The position numbers were made by a program, and so were the translations under genes. A stretch of DNA of 64,000 nucleotides from Sedimentitalea sp041224545 (GTDB lineage Bacteria > Pseudomonadota > Alphaproteobacteria > Rhodobacterales > Rhodobacteraceae). A model generated the notes under the pieces. The model saw only the letters and a list, made by a program, of their open reading frames with translations, was not told the origin of the DNA and searched no databases. This document shows, piece after piece, positions 15,884-24,918 of the stretch. The stretch spans positions 39,425 through 103,424 of the forward strand of contig NZ_JBGFGP010000137.1 of the NCBI RefSeq assembly GCF_041224545.1, read 5' to 3'. How positions within the stretch are numbered: the first letter of the stretch is position 1; every line of letters begins with the position of its first letter.

Positions 15884-16632
15884 TCTCGATCCGCGGTGTG
15901 AAGCATTCGATTCAGGGAAAACCGATCCTGCAGGACATCAACCTCGATCTGCCACGCGGGGGCGTGACCGCATTGATCGGACCAAACGGGGCCGGAAAAT
16001 CGACCCTGTTGTCACTGATTGCGCGCCTGCAACCTCTCGGCACCGGCACGATCAGGATCGATGCGCTGCAAATCGGAGCCTGTTCGGATGCGGCATTGGC
16101 GCGGGTTCTTGCGATCATGCCGCAATCCGCGCAGATCTCCGCACGTCTGCGCGTCGGCGAGGCGGTGATGATGGGCCGCTATCCGTGGCATCGTGGCCGC
16201 CCCGGCAAGCGCGACGGTGACATCGTCGCGGAAACCCTGCGGTTGTTTTCCCTCACCTCTCTGGCCGATCGGTTTCTCGATGAGATCTCCGGTGGTCAGC
16301 GGCAACGCGCAATGGTCGCAATGGCCTATGCGCAGGAAACCGATTATCTTTTGCTGGATGAGCCACTGAACAATCTGGACATCGCCGCATCGCGCCACCT
16401 GATGAGGCTGCTCAGGCAGATGGCCGACACCGGCCGCAAAAGCATCGTGATCGTACTGCACGACATCAACTATGCCGCCGCCTTTGCGGACCGGGTGGTT
16501 GTCATGCGCGAGGGACGGATTGTTGCGGACGGCGCTCCGGGTGCCGTCATCACCCCTGCCCTGATGGGCGACGTGTTCGAAACTGATGCAAAAGTGCATC
16601 TGGTTGATGACCGGCCTGTCGTGCTCGTGTGA
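15880..16632 (+). CDS. Siderophore ABC transporter ATP-binding protein
   Basis: 250 residues. Walker A GPNGAGKST (34-42), ABC signature SGGQRQRA, and Walker B YLLLDEPLNNLD are intact, with a C-terminal switch His (LHDINYA). The start ATG overlaps the permease stop (ATGA); longer in-frame extensions into the permease are shadows. It powers the FecCD permeases. It is the last ABC gene; a TonB-dependent receptor follows after 127 bp. Confidence 0.94.
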   Translation: MISIRGVKHSIQGKPILQDINLDLPRGGVTALIGPNGAGKSTLLSLIARLQPLGTGTIRIDALQIGACSDAALARVLAIMPQSAQISARLRVGEAVMMGRYPWHRGRPGKRDGDIVAETLRLFSLTSLADRFLDEISGGQRQRAMVAMAYAQETDYLLLDEPLNNLDIAASRHLMRLLRQMADTGRKSIVIVLHDINYAAAFADRVVVMREGRIVADGAPGAVITPALMGDVFETDAKVHLVDDRPVVLV

Positions 16633-16759
16633 AATCCGGCCTGCAATACTTGACCAATTAACTAAGAGACCCTAAGCGGGCCGCGACAGCGAGCGAGAGC
16701 CGGCGCACACGCCCTGGCCTGCCAGCCAATTCCGACAAAAAAAACGAGAGGCAGGACAC

Positions 16760-18703
16760 ATGGTTCTGACAAGAAAAGCCGCGCTGCTGGCGTCGGCGGC
16801 GGCACTTTGTGCTGGCACTGCGGCGGCACAGGAAGCGTTCGAACTGGATATCATCCGCGTCGAATCCGACGAGGCGCAAGAGACCCTGGGCAACACCAGG
16901 ATCACCACCGAGGAAATCCTGGCCCGCAACCCGTCTTCGATGGCAGAGGTGTTCGACGGAGAATCCGAAATCGTGTCAAGCGGCGGTGCCGCGATCGCCC
17001 AGAAGGTTGTGGTACACGGGATCGAGGAAAGCCTGCTGTCGGTGACCATCGACGGTGCCCGCCAGAACAAGTCGGCCTTCCACCATACGGGCAACGTCCT
17101 GATGGATCCGTCGCTGCTCAAACAGGTCGAGATCAGTTCTGGCCTCGCGCCGGCAGATGCCGGTCCGGGTGCCCTCGCGGGTCTTATCGCCTATGAAACC
17201 ATCGATGCGCGCGACGTTCTGGAAGCGGGGCAGACATTCGGCGGCAATGCACTGCTCAGCTATGGTGACAACGGTGACAGCTTCCGCAGGTCGCTGACGG
17301 TCTACGGCCGGGCCGGCGGTTTCGAATACCTGCTGAACGGCGTTGCGACCACCGGAGACGATTACGAGGACGGCGCGGGCAATGTCGTACCGGGCACGCA
17401 ACCGGATCTCAGCTCGTTCACTGGCAAATTCGCCTATACCACCGACAGCGGCAAACGGTTCGAATTCGCGGCGAACCAGACCAAGGACAACGGCGATCGT
17501 GCTATGCAGCAGGGTCCTGGCGGCTACTATTTCGCACGCCCGGATTTCGCCGGCGTGGTAGGCCGCGACACCGTTTACCTGCCCGCCCTGTCAGAGCGCA
17601 CATCCTATACGTTCACCTATACCGACGAGGCACCCAGCGGCGCCTTCGCGCCCATGGTGCAACTCAGCTATAATGAGCAATATACCGAGGCAGGCGCCGG
17701 CATCGGCACCAATGACAGCCTGAGCGGCAAGATCGAGAATGATTTCGCGCTGGCCAACGGGACCCTGACCGCAGGCATCGATTTCTTTCACGACACGGCG
17801 ACGCCCGAAAGCCCGCTGACGACCCCGACGGGCAAGGAAACGCTGGATAACGTCGGCATCTATGCGCAGATGCGTCAGGATATCGGCGACCGGTTGTCCC
17901 TGTCCTATGGTGGACGTATCGACAGCCAGCGTTACGAACTGGCCGATGGCAGCACATACAACGAAACCGGCGTCAGCCTGAACGCGCAGGCGGATGTCGT
18001 GCTGAGCAACACCCTGACCTTCAATATCGGTGCCGCGTCGAGCTGGGGCGGATTCGAACTCAGCGAAGCGTCGCTCATCAACCTTGGCGGGGCGTGGGTC
18101 TATGGAACGCCCGAAGCGTCGCGCGGAGACAATGCCCGGATCGGTCTGCGCTATGAAAGCGGTCCGTGGGAAGCGAGCGGAGCACTGTTCTATACCAAGG
18201 TCAATGATGTCAACGACGTGCTGACCGCCAGCCGCGAGCTTGCCGACCTGACCTCCAAGGGGTTTGACGCATCGGTGGGATATTTCGGCGAGCGCGGGTT
18301 CATTCGCGTCAACTATACCGACGCGGACGTCACGCTTGACGGAGCGCCGATTTCCTCGACGGCCTATTACTACGGTCGCCCGGTCGGCCAGATTTTCGGT
18401 ATTTCCGCAGGCTACGCCGTGACACCCGACATCGCCATCGGCGGCACCGCCGAGATTGCGCTGCAGAACGACGATACGGATGGCGTCGGCGGGATGAGTG
18501 CGCTGCCCGGCTATGAGGTGGTCAATGTCTATGCGACCTATACGCCGCCGTCGTATCAGAACATCGAATTCAGGCTGGATGTCCGCAACCTCTTTGACGA
18601 AACCTATGTCTCGCGCGCATCCGACGGCAACGGGTTGTCAAACGTGGTCGCGCTGAACGAGCCCGGGCGCAGCGTATTTCTGACCGCATCGCTCAAGTTC
18701 TGA
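16760..18703 (+). CDS. TonB-dependent outer-membrane receptor (heme/siderophore type)
   Basis: 647 residues with a signal peptide (about 1-23, ending TAAAQE). The plug domain (about 40-150) has VVVHGIEESLLSVTIDGARQ and a LLKQVEISSGLAPADAGPGA segment that resembles the heme/hemoglobin receptor branch. The rest is beta-barrel, ending VRNLFDETYVSRASDGNG and a C-terminal Phe used in outer-membrane assembly. GAGAGGCAGGA precedes the ATG. It should bring the iron ligand into the periplasm for the ABC importer just upstream, energised by the TonB motor at 1.7-4.1 kb. Whether the ligand is heme or a siderophore is open. Confidence 0.92.
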   Translation: MVLTRKAALLASAAALCAGTAAAQEAFELDIIRVESDEAQETLGNTRITTEEILARNPSSMAEVFDGESEIVSSGGAAIAQKVVVHGIEESLLSVTIDGARQNKSAFHHTGNVLMDPSLLKQVEISSGLAPADAGPGALAGLIAYETIDARDVLEAGQTFGGNALLSYGDNGDSFRRSLTVYGRAGGFEYLLNGVATTGDDYEDGAGNVVPGTQPDLSSFTGKFAYTTDSGKRFEFAANQTKDNGDRAMQQGPGGYYFARPDFAGVVGRDTVYLPALSERTSYTFTYTDEAPSGAFAPMVQLSYNEQYTEAGAGIGTNDSLSGKIENDFALANGTLTAGIDFFHDTATPESPLTTPTGKETLDNVGIYAQMRQDIGDRLSLSYGGRIDSQRYELADGSTYNETGVSLNAQADVVLSNTLTFNIGAASSWGGFELSEASLINLGGAWVYGTPEASRGDNARIGLRYESGPWEASGALFYTKVNDVNDVLTASRELADLTSKGFDASVGYFGERGFIRVNYTDADVTLDGAPISSTAYYYGRPVGQIFGISAGYAVTPDIAIGGTAEIALQNDDTDGVGGMSALPGYEVVNVYATYTPPSYQNIEFRLDVRNLFDETYVSRASDGNGLSNVVALNEPGRSVFLTASLKF

Positions 18704-18711
18704 CGAGCGGC

Positions 18712-18736
18712 CGGGCGCGGGATCATCCTGCGCCCG
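18712..18736 (+). terminator. Stem-loop after the TonB-dependent receptor
   Basis: CGGGCGCGGG pairs with CCTGCGCCCG (one G-U pair) around a five-base loop, starting 9 bases after the receptor stop. It is GC-rich but has no T-run, so it is a likely but not classical terminator. The rest of the gap to 18870 shows nothing recognisable. Confidence 0.5.
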
Positions 18737-18870
18737 ATCTCGCATACCTCACAGGGCCAAGAACCAAAGCGATCCTGAACAGGCGCGTTTTGACCGATGC
18801 CAGGGGAATGTGCCATGCGCCGCATGCGTGTCTGCATGCCGTTTCATGGCGCAGCCGGTGAGGGGCGTGG

Positions 18871-19773
18871 CTAGGTCGGCCTCTTCCAGGGTGCCCCGGC
18901 AGAGAATTCATTTGTCAAATGATCGATCAGGGCGCGGAGTTTTGCCGGTATGGGCTGGACCGGCGGCCAGACAGCGTGGATCGGCAGCGGACGGTTCGCT
19001 GTCTGAGGCAACACGCGCTCGAGTGTGCCCTCGGCAAACGCCGGTTCGGCGAGAAAACCAGGCAACATGGCAAACCCGACCCCGGCAATGGCGAGATCGC
19101 GTATTGCCTCGCCGTTGTTGATAGTCATCACCTCGGAAACAGCAGGTCTCACCCGGCCAAAGCGCCACAATTCGGCATTGGGCATGTGGCTGTAGCCGAT
19201 CACCGGTTGACCGGTCAGATCTTGCGGCGTCTCTGGCCGGCCAAGTCTGTCAAGCAGTGCAGGAGAGGCACAAGGCATGGAACTGTCCTCGCACAGCTTG
19301 CGCGCCATCAGCGCGCTGTCTGCGAGCGGCCCGATCCGGATCGCCAGATCCGTGCAGGCCCGCGCAAGGTCGGTGAACCGGTCATCGTAATCAACGCGCA
19401 GGGTCAGCCCCGGGTGCGCGGCCGCGAAACGTGCCAGAATGGGAGACAGGTGCAGGGTGCCGAAACTGACCGGGGCCGCGATCGACAGCGTGCCGCGGAT
19501 CTGCTGATCCCCGCCCGAACCTGCCGCCTCTGCTGCGGCGCGAATATCCGCAAGGGCCGGGCGGATACGGTCGGCCAGCCGGTGCGCGGCCTCGGTGGGT
19601 ACGATCCTGCCGGCATTGCGGCGAAACAGCGCCGCGTCCAGTTCCAGTTCAAGATCGCTGATGCGCTTGCTGACCACCGATTTCGACAGGTTCAGCCGCG
19701 CCGCCGCCGCCGTCACAGTGCCCAGTTCCATCACGGTCAGCAGCGTATCCAGTTGATCGATATCGTATCGCAT
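18871..19773 (-). CDS. LysR family transcriptional regulator
   Basis: 300 residues: N-terminal winged HTH (about 1-60, with TAAAARLNLSKSVVSKRISDLE), linker helix, and a substrate-binding co-inducer domain (about 90-290). It belongs to the widespread branch that regulates quinone/aldehyde/redox or efflux genes, but no divergent target gene adjoins. Its upstream region carries a LysR-type T-N11-A dyad (19795-19813). Target and inducer are unknown. Confidence 0.92.
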   Translation of the reverse strand: MRYDIDQLDTLLTVMELGTVTAAAARLNLSKSVVSKRISDLELELDAALFRRNAGRIVPTEAAHRLADRIRPALADIRAAAEAAGSGGDQQIRGTLSIAAPVSFGTLHLSPILARFAAAHPGLTLRVDYDDRFTDLARACTDLAIRIGPLADSALMARKLCEDSSMPCASPALLDRLGRPETPQDLTGQPVIGYSHMPNAELWRFGRVRPAVSEVMTINNGEAIRDLAIAGVGFAMLPGFLAEPAFAEGTLERVLPQTANRPLPIHAVWPPVQPIPAKLRALIDHLTNEFSAGAPWKRPT

Positions 19774-19794
19774 TGTCCAAGGCCCTATTCCAGT

Positions 19795-19813
19795 CGTTCG
19801 GAATTGTCGAACG
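19795..19813. promoter_or_regulatory. LysR-type dyad CGTTCG-N7-CGAACG
   Basis: A perfect 6-bp inverted repeat containing T-N11-A lies 22 bp upstream of the LysR start codon. It is the expected form and position for an autoregulatory LysR box. Confidence 0.45.
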
Positions 19814-19941
19814 TTGCGCGCATTTGCGTATGCCAGACGTGGTACGGTCCGACCCGCAATATCCCGTTTCGCAAGAAAGAGCGGGATTGCAACGCATTTT
19901 TGCGTGATCGAAATGAACGCGGCCCCGGCCTGTCCGGGAGA

Positions 19942-20553
19942 TCACTTCGGCAGCACATTCGCTCCGGAGATCGCAGGCACCAATTCCGACGTGCTCGCGT
20001 GACATGGCGGCGGTGCCGGAATGTCGTGTCGTTCCGGTCGGGAGCGACGAAAAACATGGGGCGATACGACCAGCCTTGTTCCCGGAGTGGCGCGCTCCAC
20101 GATCCAGCGGAGATGATCGCGCCGGAAGGCGATGCACCCTTCGGTCGGATATCCGGGTCTGCGCCATTGATGCAGGAATATCGCCGAACCCGCTCCGGGC
20201 ACCGCGCGGGGCCAGTTCCAATCGGTCATCAGCACCAGATCGTAGAGCGGATCGGCGCGGCGCAGCGCCTCGTGGCTGTACCGGTGGGGCTTGCGGACGT
20301 GCAGATTGTACTCGGGATCACGCGGATCGTCCGACCACAGGTCAACCGGCCCGACCGGGCATGCCCAGGGCGTGGGACGTGCCATCCGATCGGGGCGGTA
20401 CAGCAGGCCGACAATGCGATGAACGCCCGCCGGCGTCGCGCCATCGCCCTCGCGCTTGCTGACGGTGACGCCGCCCTTGCCGATCGAGCAGGGAAAGCGC
20501 CGCCCGGCAAACCGCACCCCCGTCGGGGTCAGCACCATATCCCTCACGCTCAC
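19942..20553 (-). CDS. L,D-transpeptidase family protein (YkuD-like catalytic domain)
   Basis: 203 residues. The catalytic segment is HQWRRPGYPTEGCIAFRRDH, with the nucleophile Cys in TEGC and the upstream His, the usual L,D-transpeptidase arrangement. No signal peptide is evident, as is common for this short alphaproteobacterial branch. The final 35 residues beyond LVVSPHVF look unstructured and may be an extension. The start overlaps the ribA stop by 4 bp (ATGA). It probably remodels peptidoglycan cross-links; its location in the cell is uncertain without an export signal. Confidence 0.85.
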   Translation of the reverse strand: MSVRDMVLTPTGVRFAGRRFPCSIGKGGVTVSKREGDGATPAGVHRIVGLLYRPDRMARPTPWACPVGPVDLWSDDPRDPEYNLHVRKPHRYSHEALRRADPLYDLVLMTDWNWPRAVPGAGSAIFLHQWRRPGYPTEGCIAFRRDHLRWIVERATPGTRLVVSPHVFRRSRPERHDIPAPPPCHASTSELVPAISGANVLPK

Positions 20554-21641
20554 AGCAGGTGGCCGGATTTCGCAGCCTTGGTTGCCAGGTATCCGGTGTT
20601 GAATGCGGTCTCGCCCACCTTCAGCGGTACCCGCGCGGCCACGCGGATGCCGGTTTTCTCCATCATCGCGATCTTGGCCGGATTGTTCGTGAGCAACCGA
20701 ACCGATGAAAACCCCAGCGATTTCAGGATGTCGGACCCAAGACGAAAATCGCGTTCGTCATCCTCGAAACCGAGGCGGTGATTGGCCTCGACGGTGTCAA
20801 AGCCCTGATCCTGAAGGCTGTAGGCGCGCATCTTGTTGGCGAGCCCGATACCCCGGCCCTCCTGGTTGAGATACAGCAATACGCCCGCGCCCTCGGCCCC
20901 CATCTGCGCCATGGCCGCGCGCAATTGCGGACCGCAATCGCATTTGAGGCTGCCCAGCAGGTCACCGGTAAAGCAGGCCGAGTGCAGCCGTGCAAGAACC
21001 GGCTGGTCACGCATCGGTTTTCCGATTTCCACCGCGTAATGCTCTTCGCCGCCGTCTTCGGGGCGAAAGACATGCAGCCGACCGGCATCGGATACCTGCA
21101 TGGGCAGGCGCGCGCTGACAATATCGTCGAGCGGGCTGCGGTCGCTCAATAGCCGGCTGGCCTGCTCGTGGTCGATCAGCGTCAGACCGTTCCGGGCCGC
21201 AAAAAGCGTTGGTTCGTCCACCGGCACCGCGACCACCGCAGGCAGCAGGCGCGCGGCCTTGGCCAGCTTCAGCGCGGCGCGGTGCAGATCGGCCTTGCCG
21301 CCGCGTTCCGACATCAACGGCCCTTTCATCGGCGCGATCAGATCGTCGGCGGGATCGGCGACCGACCGGACCCAGTTCGCATCCGCATCCGCCGGCATGA
21401 TGATCCGCGCGAGGTCACCATCATAGGCCCGCGCCTTGAGCGTTTCCGTCCGACGCGCGGTGATTGCCACGACCGGCCTATCCGCCACCGCGCGCAGATC
21501 GGCCAGCCGATCCCCGGTCAGGGTTTCTGCGGACAGGGCGAGGATCGCCGCTTCGTTATCGGCGAGGACAACCGGCACCCCCATGCGCAGGTCGGCGCGC
21601 GCGCGGGCCAGCAATTCGGAGAGGTCGGGCCTGAGACTCAT
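20550..21641 (-). CDS. ribA: GTP cyclohydrolase II with an N-terminal extension
   Basis: 363 residues. The C-terminal 200 form GTP cyclohydrolase II: the zinc ligands lie in CFTGDLLGSLKCDCGPQL, and EGRGIGLANKMRAYSLQDQG and DTVEANHRLGF are the family signatures. The N-terminal 160 residues are a diverged domain like the DHBP-synthase half of bifunctional RibBA but without its clear active-site motifs. The ATG at 21641 has GGAAG 8 bases upstream. The enzyme opens GTP in the first step of riboflavin synthesis. No other rib genes are nearby and I found no FMN riboswitch. Confidence 0.9.
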   Translation of the reverse strand: MSLRPDLSELLARARADLRMGVPVVLADNEAAILALSAETLTGDRLADLRAVADRPVVAITARRTETLKARAYDGDLARIIMPADADANWVRSVADPADDLIAPMKGPLMSERGGKADLHRAALKLAKAARLLPAVVAVPVDEPTLFAARNGLTLIDHEQASRLLSDRSPLDDIVSARLPMQVSDAGRLHVFRPEDGGEEHYAVEIGKPMRDQPVLARLHSACFTGDLLGSLKCDCGPQLRAAMAQMGAEGAGVLLYLNQEGRGIGLANKMRAYSLQDQGFDTVEANHRLGFEDDERDFRLGSDILKSLGFSSVRLLTNNPAKIAMMEKTGIRVAARVPLKVGETAFNTGYLATKAAKSGHLL

Positions 21642-21683
21642 CTGATCACTTCCATTTTGCGTTGTTCCTAACGCAGGAACGGC

Positions 21684-21703
21684 GCGTTTGAAACGACAAA
21701 CGC
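21684..21703. promoter_or_regulatory. Inverted repeat GCGTTTG-N6-CAAACGC in the ribA/ATPase divergent region
   Basis: A perfect 7-bp dyad lies in the 172-bp divergent region, 43 bp upstream of the ribA start. It could be an operator or a leader hairpin. Nothing else was recognised in this gap. Confidence 0.3.
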
Positions 21704-21813
21704 CCGATTTGGCGATACCGTTTCCGCGACGGTGCAATCGTGGCGCATGGCCTTGATGCGGCCCCGGAATACGCGCAATCTGGGGCAGGATTTGCGACGG
21801 AGTATGACATCGG

Positions 21814-23748
21814 ATGAGCCTGACCACGGACCAGATGGAACTGCGCGAGGATGATATTCGCAAACATTACCCGGCAGCGGAAGCGTTGCTCGCCGGGTTC
21901 GATCATGCGCCGCGCATTGCCGAGGCGCGCGAGGTATCCGCGCCCGAACGATCCACGGGCATCGGGACGCGCCGGCGGTTTCGCTCAACCACGCCGGGGT
22001 TGGTCACCAAGCGCAGCACACGCCCGGATGGCGTAAGGCTGATCGAACGGATCGAGGCGGCGGACGCGGGTGACGTGCTGACCTCGCCGCAACAGGCCAC
22101 GGTGATGCAGGCATTGCGCCGGGCGCTGTCCATTGCCCTGGCAGCCGCCGACACCTACGGCGAAGCGACCCCCCTGGCCGAATTGAAACGCGCGAATCTC
22201 TCCGGCGATCTCGCACCGGCACGCAAGAGCGAATTTACCGAATTGCTGTCGGCCGAGGCGCTGGTGACGCTGCATGTGTTCGCCAATGCGCTGGCCTACC
22301 TGCTGTCCTCGCATCTGTCCGAGGTCTCGGTCGAACTGGGCGAGGTGCAGGAGGTGCTGACCGACAATGGCATGCTCGCGCTGCATGGCGCGCTCTGGGA
22401 GCTCGACGCCAAGCTGGCCGAGCACGCCAGCGACGATGCCCACCTAGTCGCGAGTTGCAGCGATTTCGCGGAACAGCTCATGGAAAAGGCGGCACTGCGG
22501 GCGCAGAACGCACCGCATCTTGCCTCGTTCACCGATTCCGTCTGGCGGGTCGAGGCGGATGACCTGACGCTGCGCGGCTTTGTCCCGGCGACGCGTGCAA
22601 AATCGACGACACTGACCATGGCGTTCAAAAAGCCGAACGAGGTCGTCGGAAACCACATTGCCAAATATCAGGCGATGAAGCTGGCCAAGATGCTCATGGC
22701 CTATGATTTCGACCGCCACCTGAACCCGTTCGCGGAACTGGGCGGATTCATATTTACCTTCATGGGCGATGGCAAACCGGGCACCGGCAAGACCACATTG
22801 ATCCAGATGATGGCAGGCATGATAAACGACTACTGCCAGAATGCCGGCTACCCGTTTCGCTATCAGAACCTGAGCACCGACAATATCGACAGCTATCAGG
22901 GGAAATCCGGACAGAACGCCAAGGCGTTCATCAACACGATCCTTGACCCGGCGGTGATCGGGTTCGGCACCATCGACGACATCGACCAACTGGCCGGCAA
23001 ACGCGGCGACCGACAATCGAGCGCAGGACAGCTCGAGATCACGGCCGTCCTGATGGAGAGCTTTGCAGGAGCCAATACGGTCGTGCGCGGGAACTGTACC
23101 TTTGGCATGTTTTCGAACTATCCCGAGAATGTCGATGACGCCCTGCGCCAGCGCGCCGGTGCTCGGTTCCTCGTTGACGGACCGCAGACGCGCGAGGACT
23201 ATATCGACATCCTGGCCCTGTTGATGGGCAACAACCACGACATTCCGCTGGGCGACCACGCATTATACGCGGCGCAGGAGATCAAGACCGCCGTGGCGGC
23301 CAGCTTCGAGGGTCACAACCGCCCCCACGACGACAGCTTGCGCGCGGTGTTCGACCGGGTTTGCGACGAGATCGGCGAATTGAACACGATTGCGAGGATG
23401 GGAACGTATCTGAAGGCGATTCAGCAGGCGGACGAACGGTTTACCGGCCGCGCGATCAAGAACATAACGGACGCGGTCAAGGTACGGGCGATGGATTTCG
23501 AACTGCCCGACGAATGGATGGAGAATCCCGACCTGTTCCTGTTCAGGGACTACGATACCAAGAAGGCGATGATTGCCGATCTGCGGGTGCCGATCACCAC
23601 CGATATGGTCCTGCAAGAGATCAACCGCTATGCCGACAGCGAATTCCGCTATGCCGACAAATCGGATGAGGCGGCCATCGAGGCGATGGTGCGGGACTAT
23701 GGCCGCACCGAAGAGGCCAAGCGGCGATATCTGGAGGGGAAGGGGTGA
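21814..23748 (+). CDS. Orphan AAA-type ATPase with a long N-terminal domain
   Basis: 644 residues. The first 270 form an uncharacterised, mainly helical region. Residues about 270-520 are a P-loop domain with Walker A GDGKPGTGKTT (about residue 320), Walker B GFGTIDDID, and sensor-like segments further on (GNCTFGMFSNYPENVDDALRQR). The C-terminal 120 residues are helical. It has no signal or membrane segment. The gene stands alone between ribA and a transporter, so context gives no partner. A MoxR-like or chaperone-like remodelling role is possible, but no function should be assumed. Confidence 0.8.
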   Translation: MSLTTDQMELREDDIRKHYPAAEALLAGFDHAPRIAEAREVSAPERSTGIGTRRRFRSTTPGLVTKRSTRPDGVRLIERIEAADAGDVLTSPQQATVMQALRRALSIALAAADTYGEATPLAELKRANLSGDLAPARKSEFTELLSAEALVTLHVFANALAYLLSSHLSEVSVELGEVQEVLTDNGMLALHGALWELDAKLAEHASDDAHLVASCSDFAEQLMEKAALRAQNAPHLASFTDSVWRVEADDLTLRGFVPATRAKSTTLTMAFKKPNEVVGNHIAKYQAMKLAKMLMAYDFDRHLNPFAELGGFIFTFMGDGKPGTGKTTLIQMMAGMINDYCQNAGYPFRYQNLSTDNIDSYQGKSGQNAKAFINTILDPAVIGFGTIDDIDQLAGKRGDRQSSAGQLEITAVLMESFAGANTVVRGNCTFGMFSNYPENVDDALRQRAGARFLVDGPQTREDYIDILALLMGNNHDIPLGDHALYAAQEIKTAVAASFEGHNRPHDDSLRAVFDRVCDEIGELNTIARMGTYLKAIQQADERFTGRAIKNITDAVKVRAMDFELPDEWMENPDLFLFRDYDTKKAMIADLRVPITTDMVLQEINRYADSEFRYADKSDEAAIEAMVRDYGRTEEAKRRYLEGKG

Positions 23749-23903
23749 GATGCGGTGGGTCACCGTCATTACGACGATGACAGACAGATCTCTTAAAAGA
23801 ACTTCTTCAGGCAGGCGCGCGACCGTGACAGACCTGTTTCAATACTGTGTTTTTGTTTGCCAACGCGGCAACGGCTCGGGTCCGATAAGGGAGGCATGTT
23901 CGG

Positions 23904-24818
23904 TTGGGCGAAACCATGATCACCATCGCGGCTGTCCTGTCCTGGGCGGTTCTCAGTGTTGCCAGCCGCATCGTGCTGGTCAATTTCGGCCTCGATCCGT
24001 GGATGTTCAGTTTTCTGCAACTCGTGGCCGGCGGCATCACCCTGTTGGCGATCGGCTATCGCGGGGCACGGGCGCGGCGGAGCTTTACAAGAGTGTCCAC
24101 CTGGGCACTGGGCGCGCTCCGGGTGCTGTCGGCTTCTCTGTATACCGCTGTGCTGGCATCCATCAGCGTGCTGGAAGCCGGGACAATTGGTGCGATCAAC
24201 CTGCCTGTTGTTTCGCTTTTGGTGCTGCTCTGGAGCCGCATATGGCCGCGCCCTATGGCCTGGCCCGGTCACATCCTCATTCTTGTGGCGGTTGCGTGGA
24301 TGGCCATGCGGCTGCAGAGCGATACCCGCACCGTTGTCATGGGGCTGATGGGCCTGAACGCACTGTGTCTCGCGGGGATGAACCTGATCGCCGAGCATCA
24401 TCCCGAGAACAAGTCTGCCACACCGGCGGGGCGCGCGTGGTTTTCCGGCGTGGTGCTGGCGATCACGGCAGCGGTTTTCCTCATCATGCGTGTCCTGCAG
24501 GGTGCGGATATCGTGGGCGCGTTCAGCCTGCCACTCATCCTGTCCAGTATCGCAGTCGGCGTGTTTCTGAGGGCACCGTCGATGTTCCTGACCTTCTGGG
24601 CCATCAGTGTCGCGGGCGCTCAGGGGTATACGGCCGCGATTGCATTCCTGCCATTGTTTGGAATGGCCCTTGAGCAGGGGGCCGTCGCCGTGGGCCTTCT
24701 CGATACGTCCCGCTTTCAATATGAATTCCTGTATATTGCGATACTTGCGCTGATCGGCACATTGGTCGTCTGGACGGCAAACCGGGCCGCACATCAGACG
24801 GCACAAAGACGCGGGTGA
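23904..24818 (+). CDS. EamA/DMT family membrane transporter
   Basis: 304 residues, ten predicted membrane helices in the two-repeat DMT layout (for example AVLASISVLEAGTIGAINLP). I chose a TTG start because GGGAGG lies nine bases before it; the first in-frame ATG is four codons later and too far from that site. The substrate is unknown. It is a single gene, with pheT following after 100 bp. Confidence 0.82.
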   Translation: MGETMITIAAVLSWAVLSVASRIVLVNFGLDPWMFSFLQLVAGGITLLAIGYRGARARRSFTRVSTWALGALRVLSASLYTAVLASISVLEAGTIGAINLPVVSLLVLLWSRIWPRPMAWPGHILILVAVAWMAMRLQSDTRTVVMGLMGLNALCLAGMNLIAEHHPENKSATPAGRAWFSGVVLAITAAVFLIMRVLQGADIVGAFSLPLILSSIAVGVFLRAPSMFLTFWAISVAGAQGYTAAIAFLPLFGMALEQGAVAVGLLDTSRFQYEFLYIAILALIGTLVVWTANRAAHQTAQRRG

Positions 24819-24918
24819 TGCGGCCCGCCTCGGTCGAAACGCATGCGCCCGGCTTGCACACCGACGATTTCTTTGCCATTGCCTGCGGCAACGCGAACTG
24901 ACCGCAAGGGCCCGTGCC

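Noticed and set aside
18919..20781. A 620-codon + strand frame opposite the LysR, L,D-transpeptidase and ribA genes
   Set aside because: It covers three genes with clear family motifs on the other strand and is a GC-driven shadow.
21642..21813. FMN riboswitch upstream of ribA
   Set aside because: The 172-bp gap has a short dyad only; none of the conserved FMN-element helices or sequences was found.
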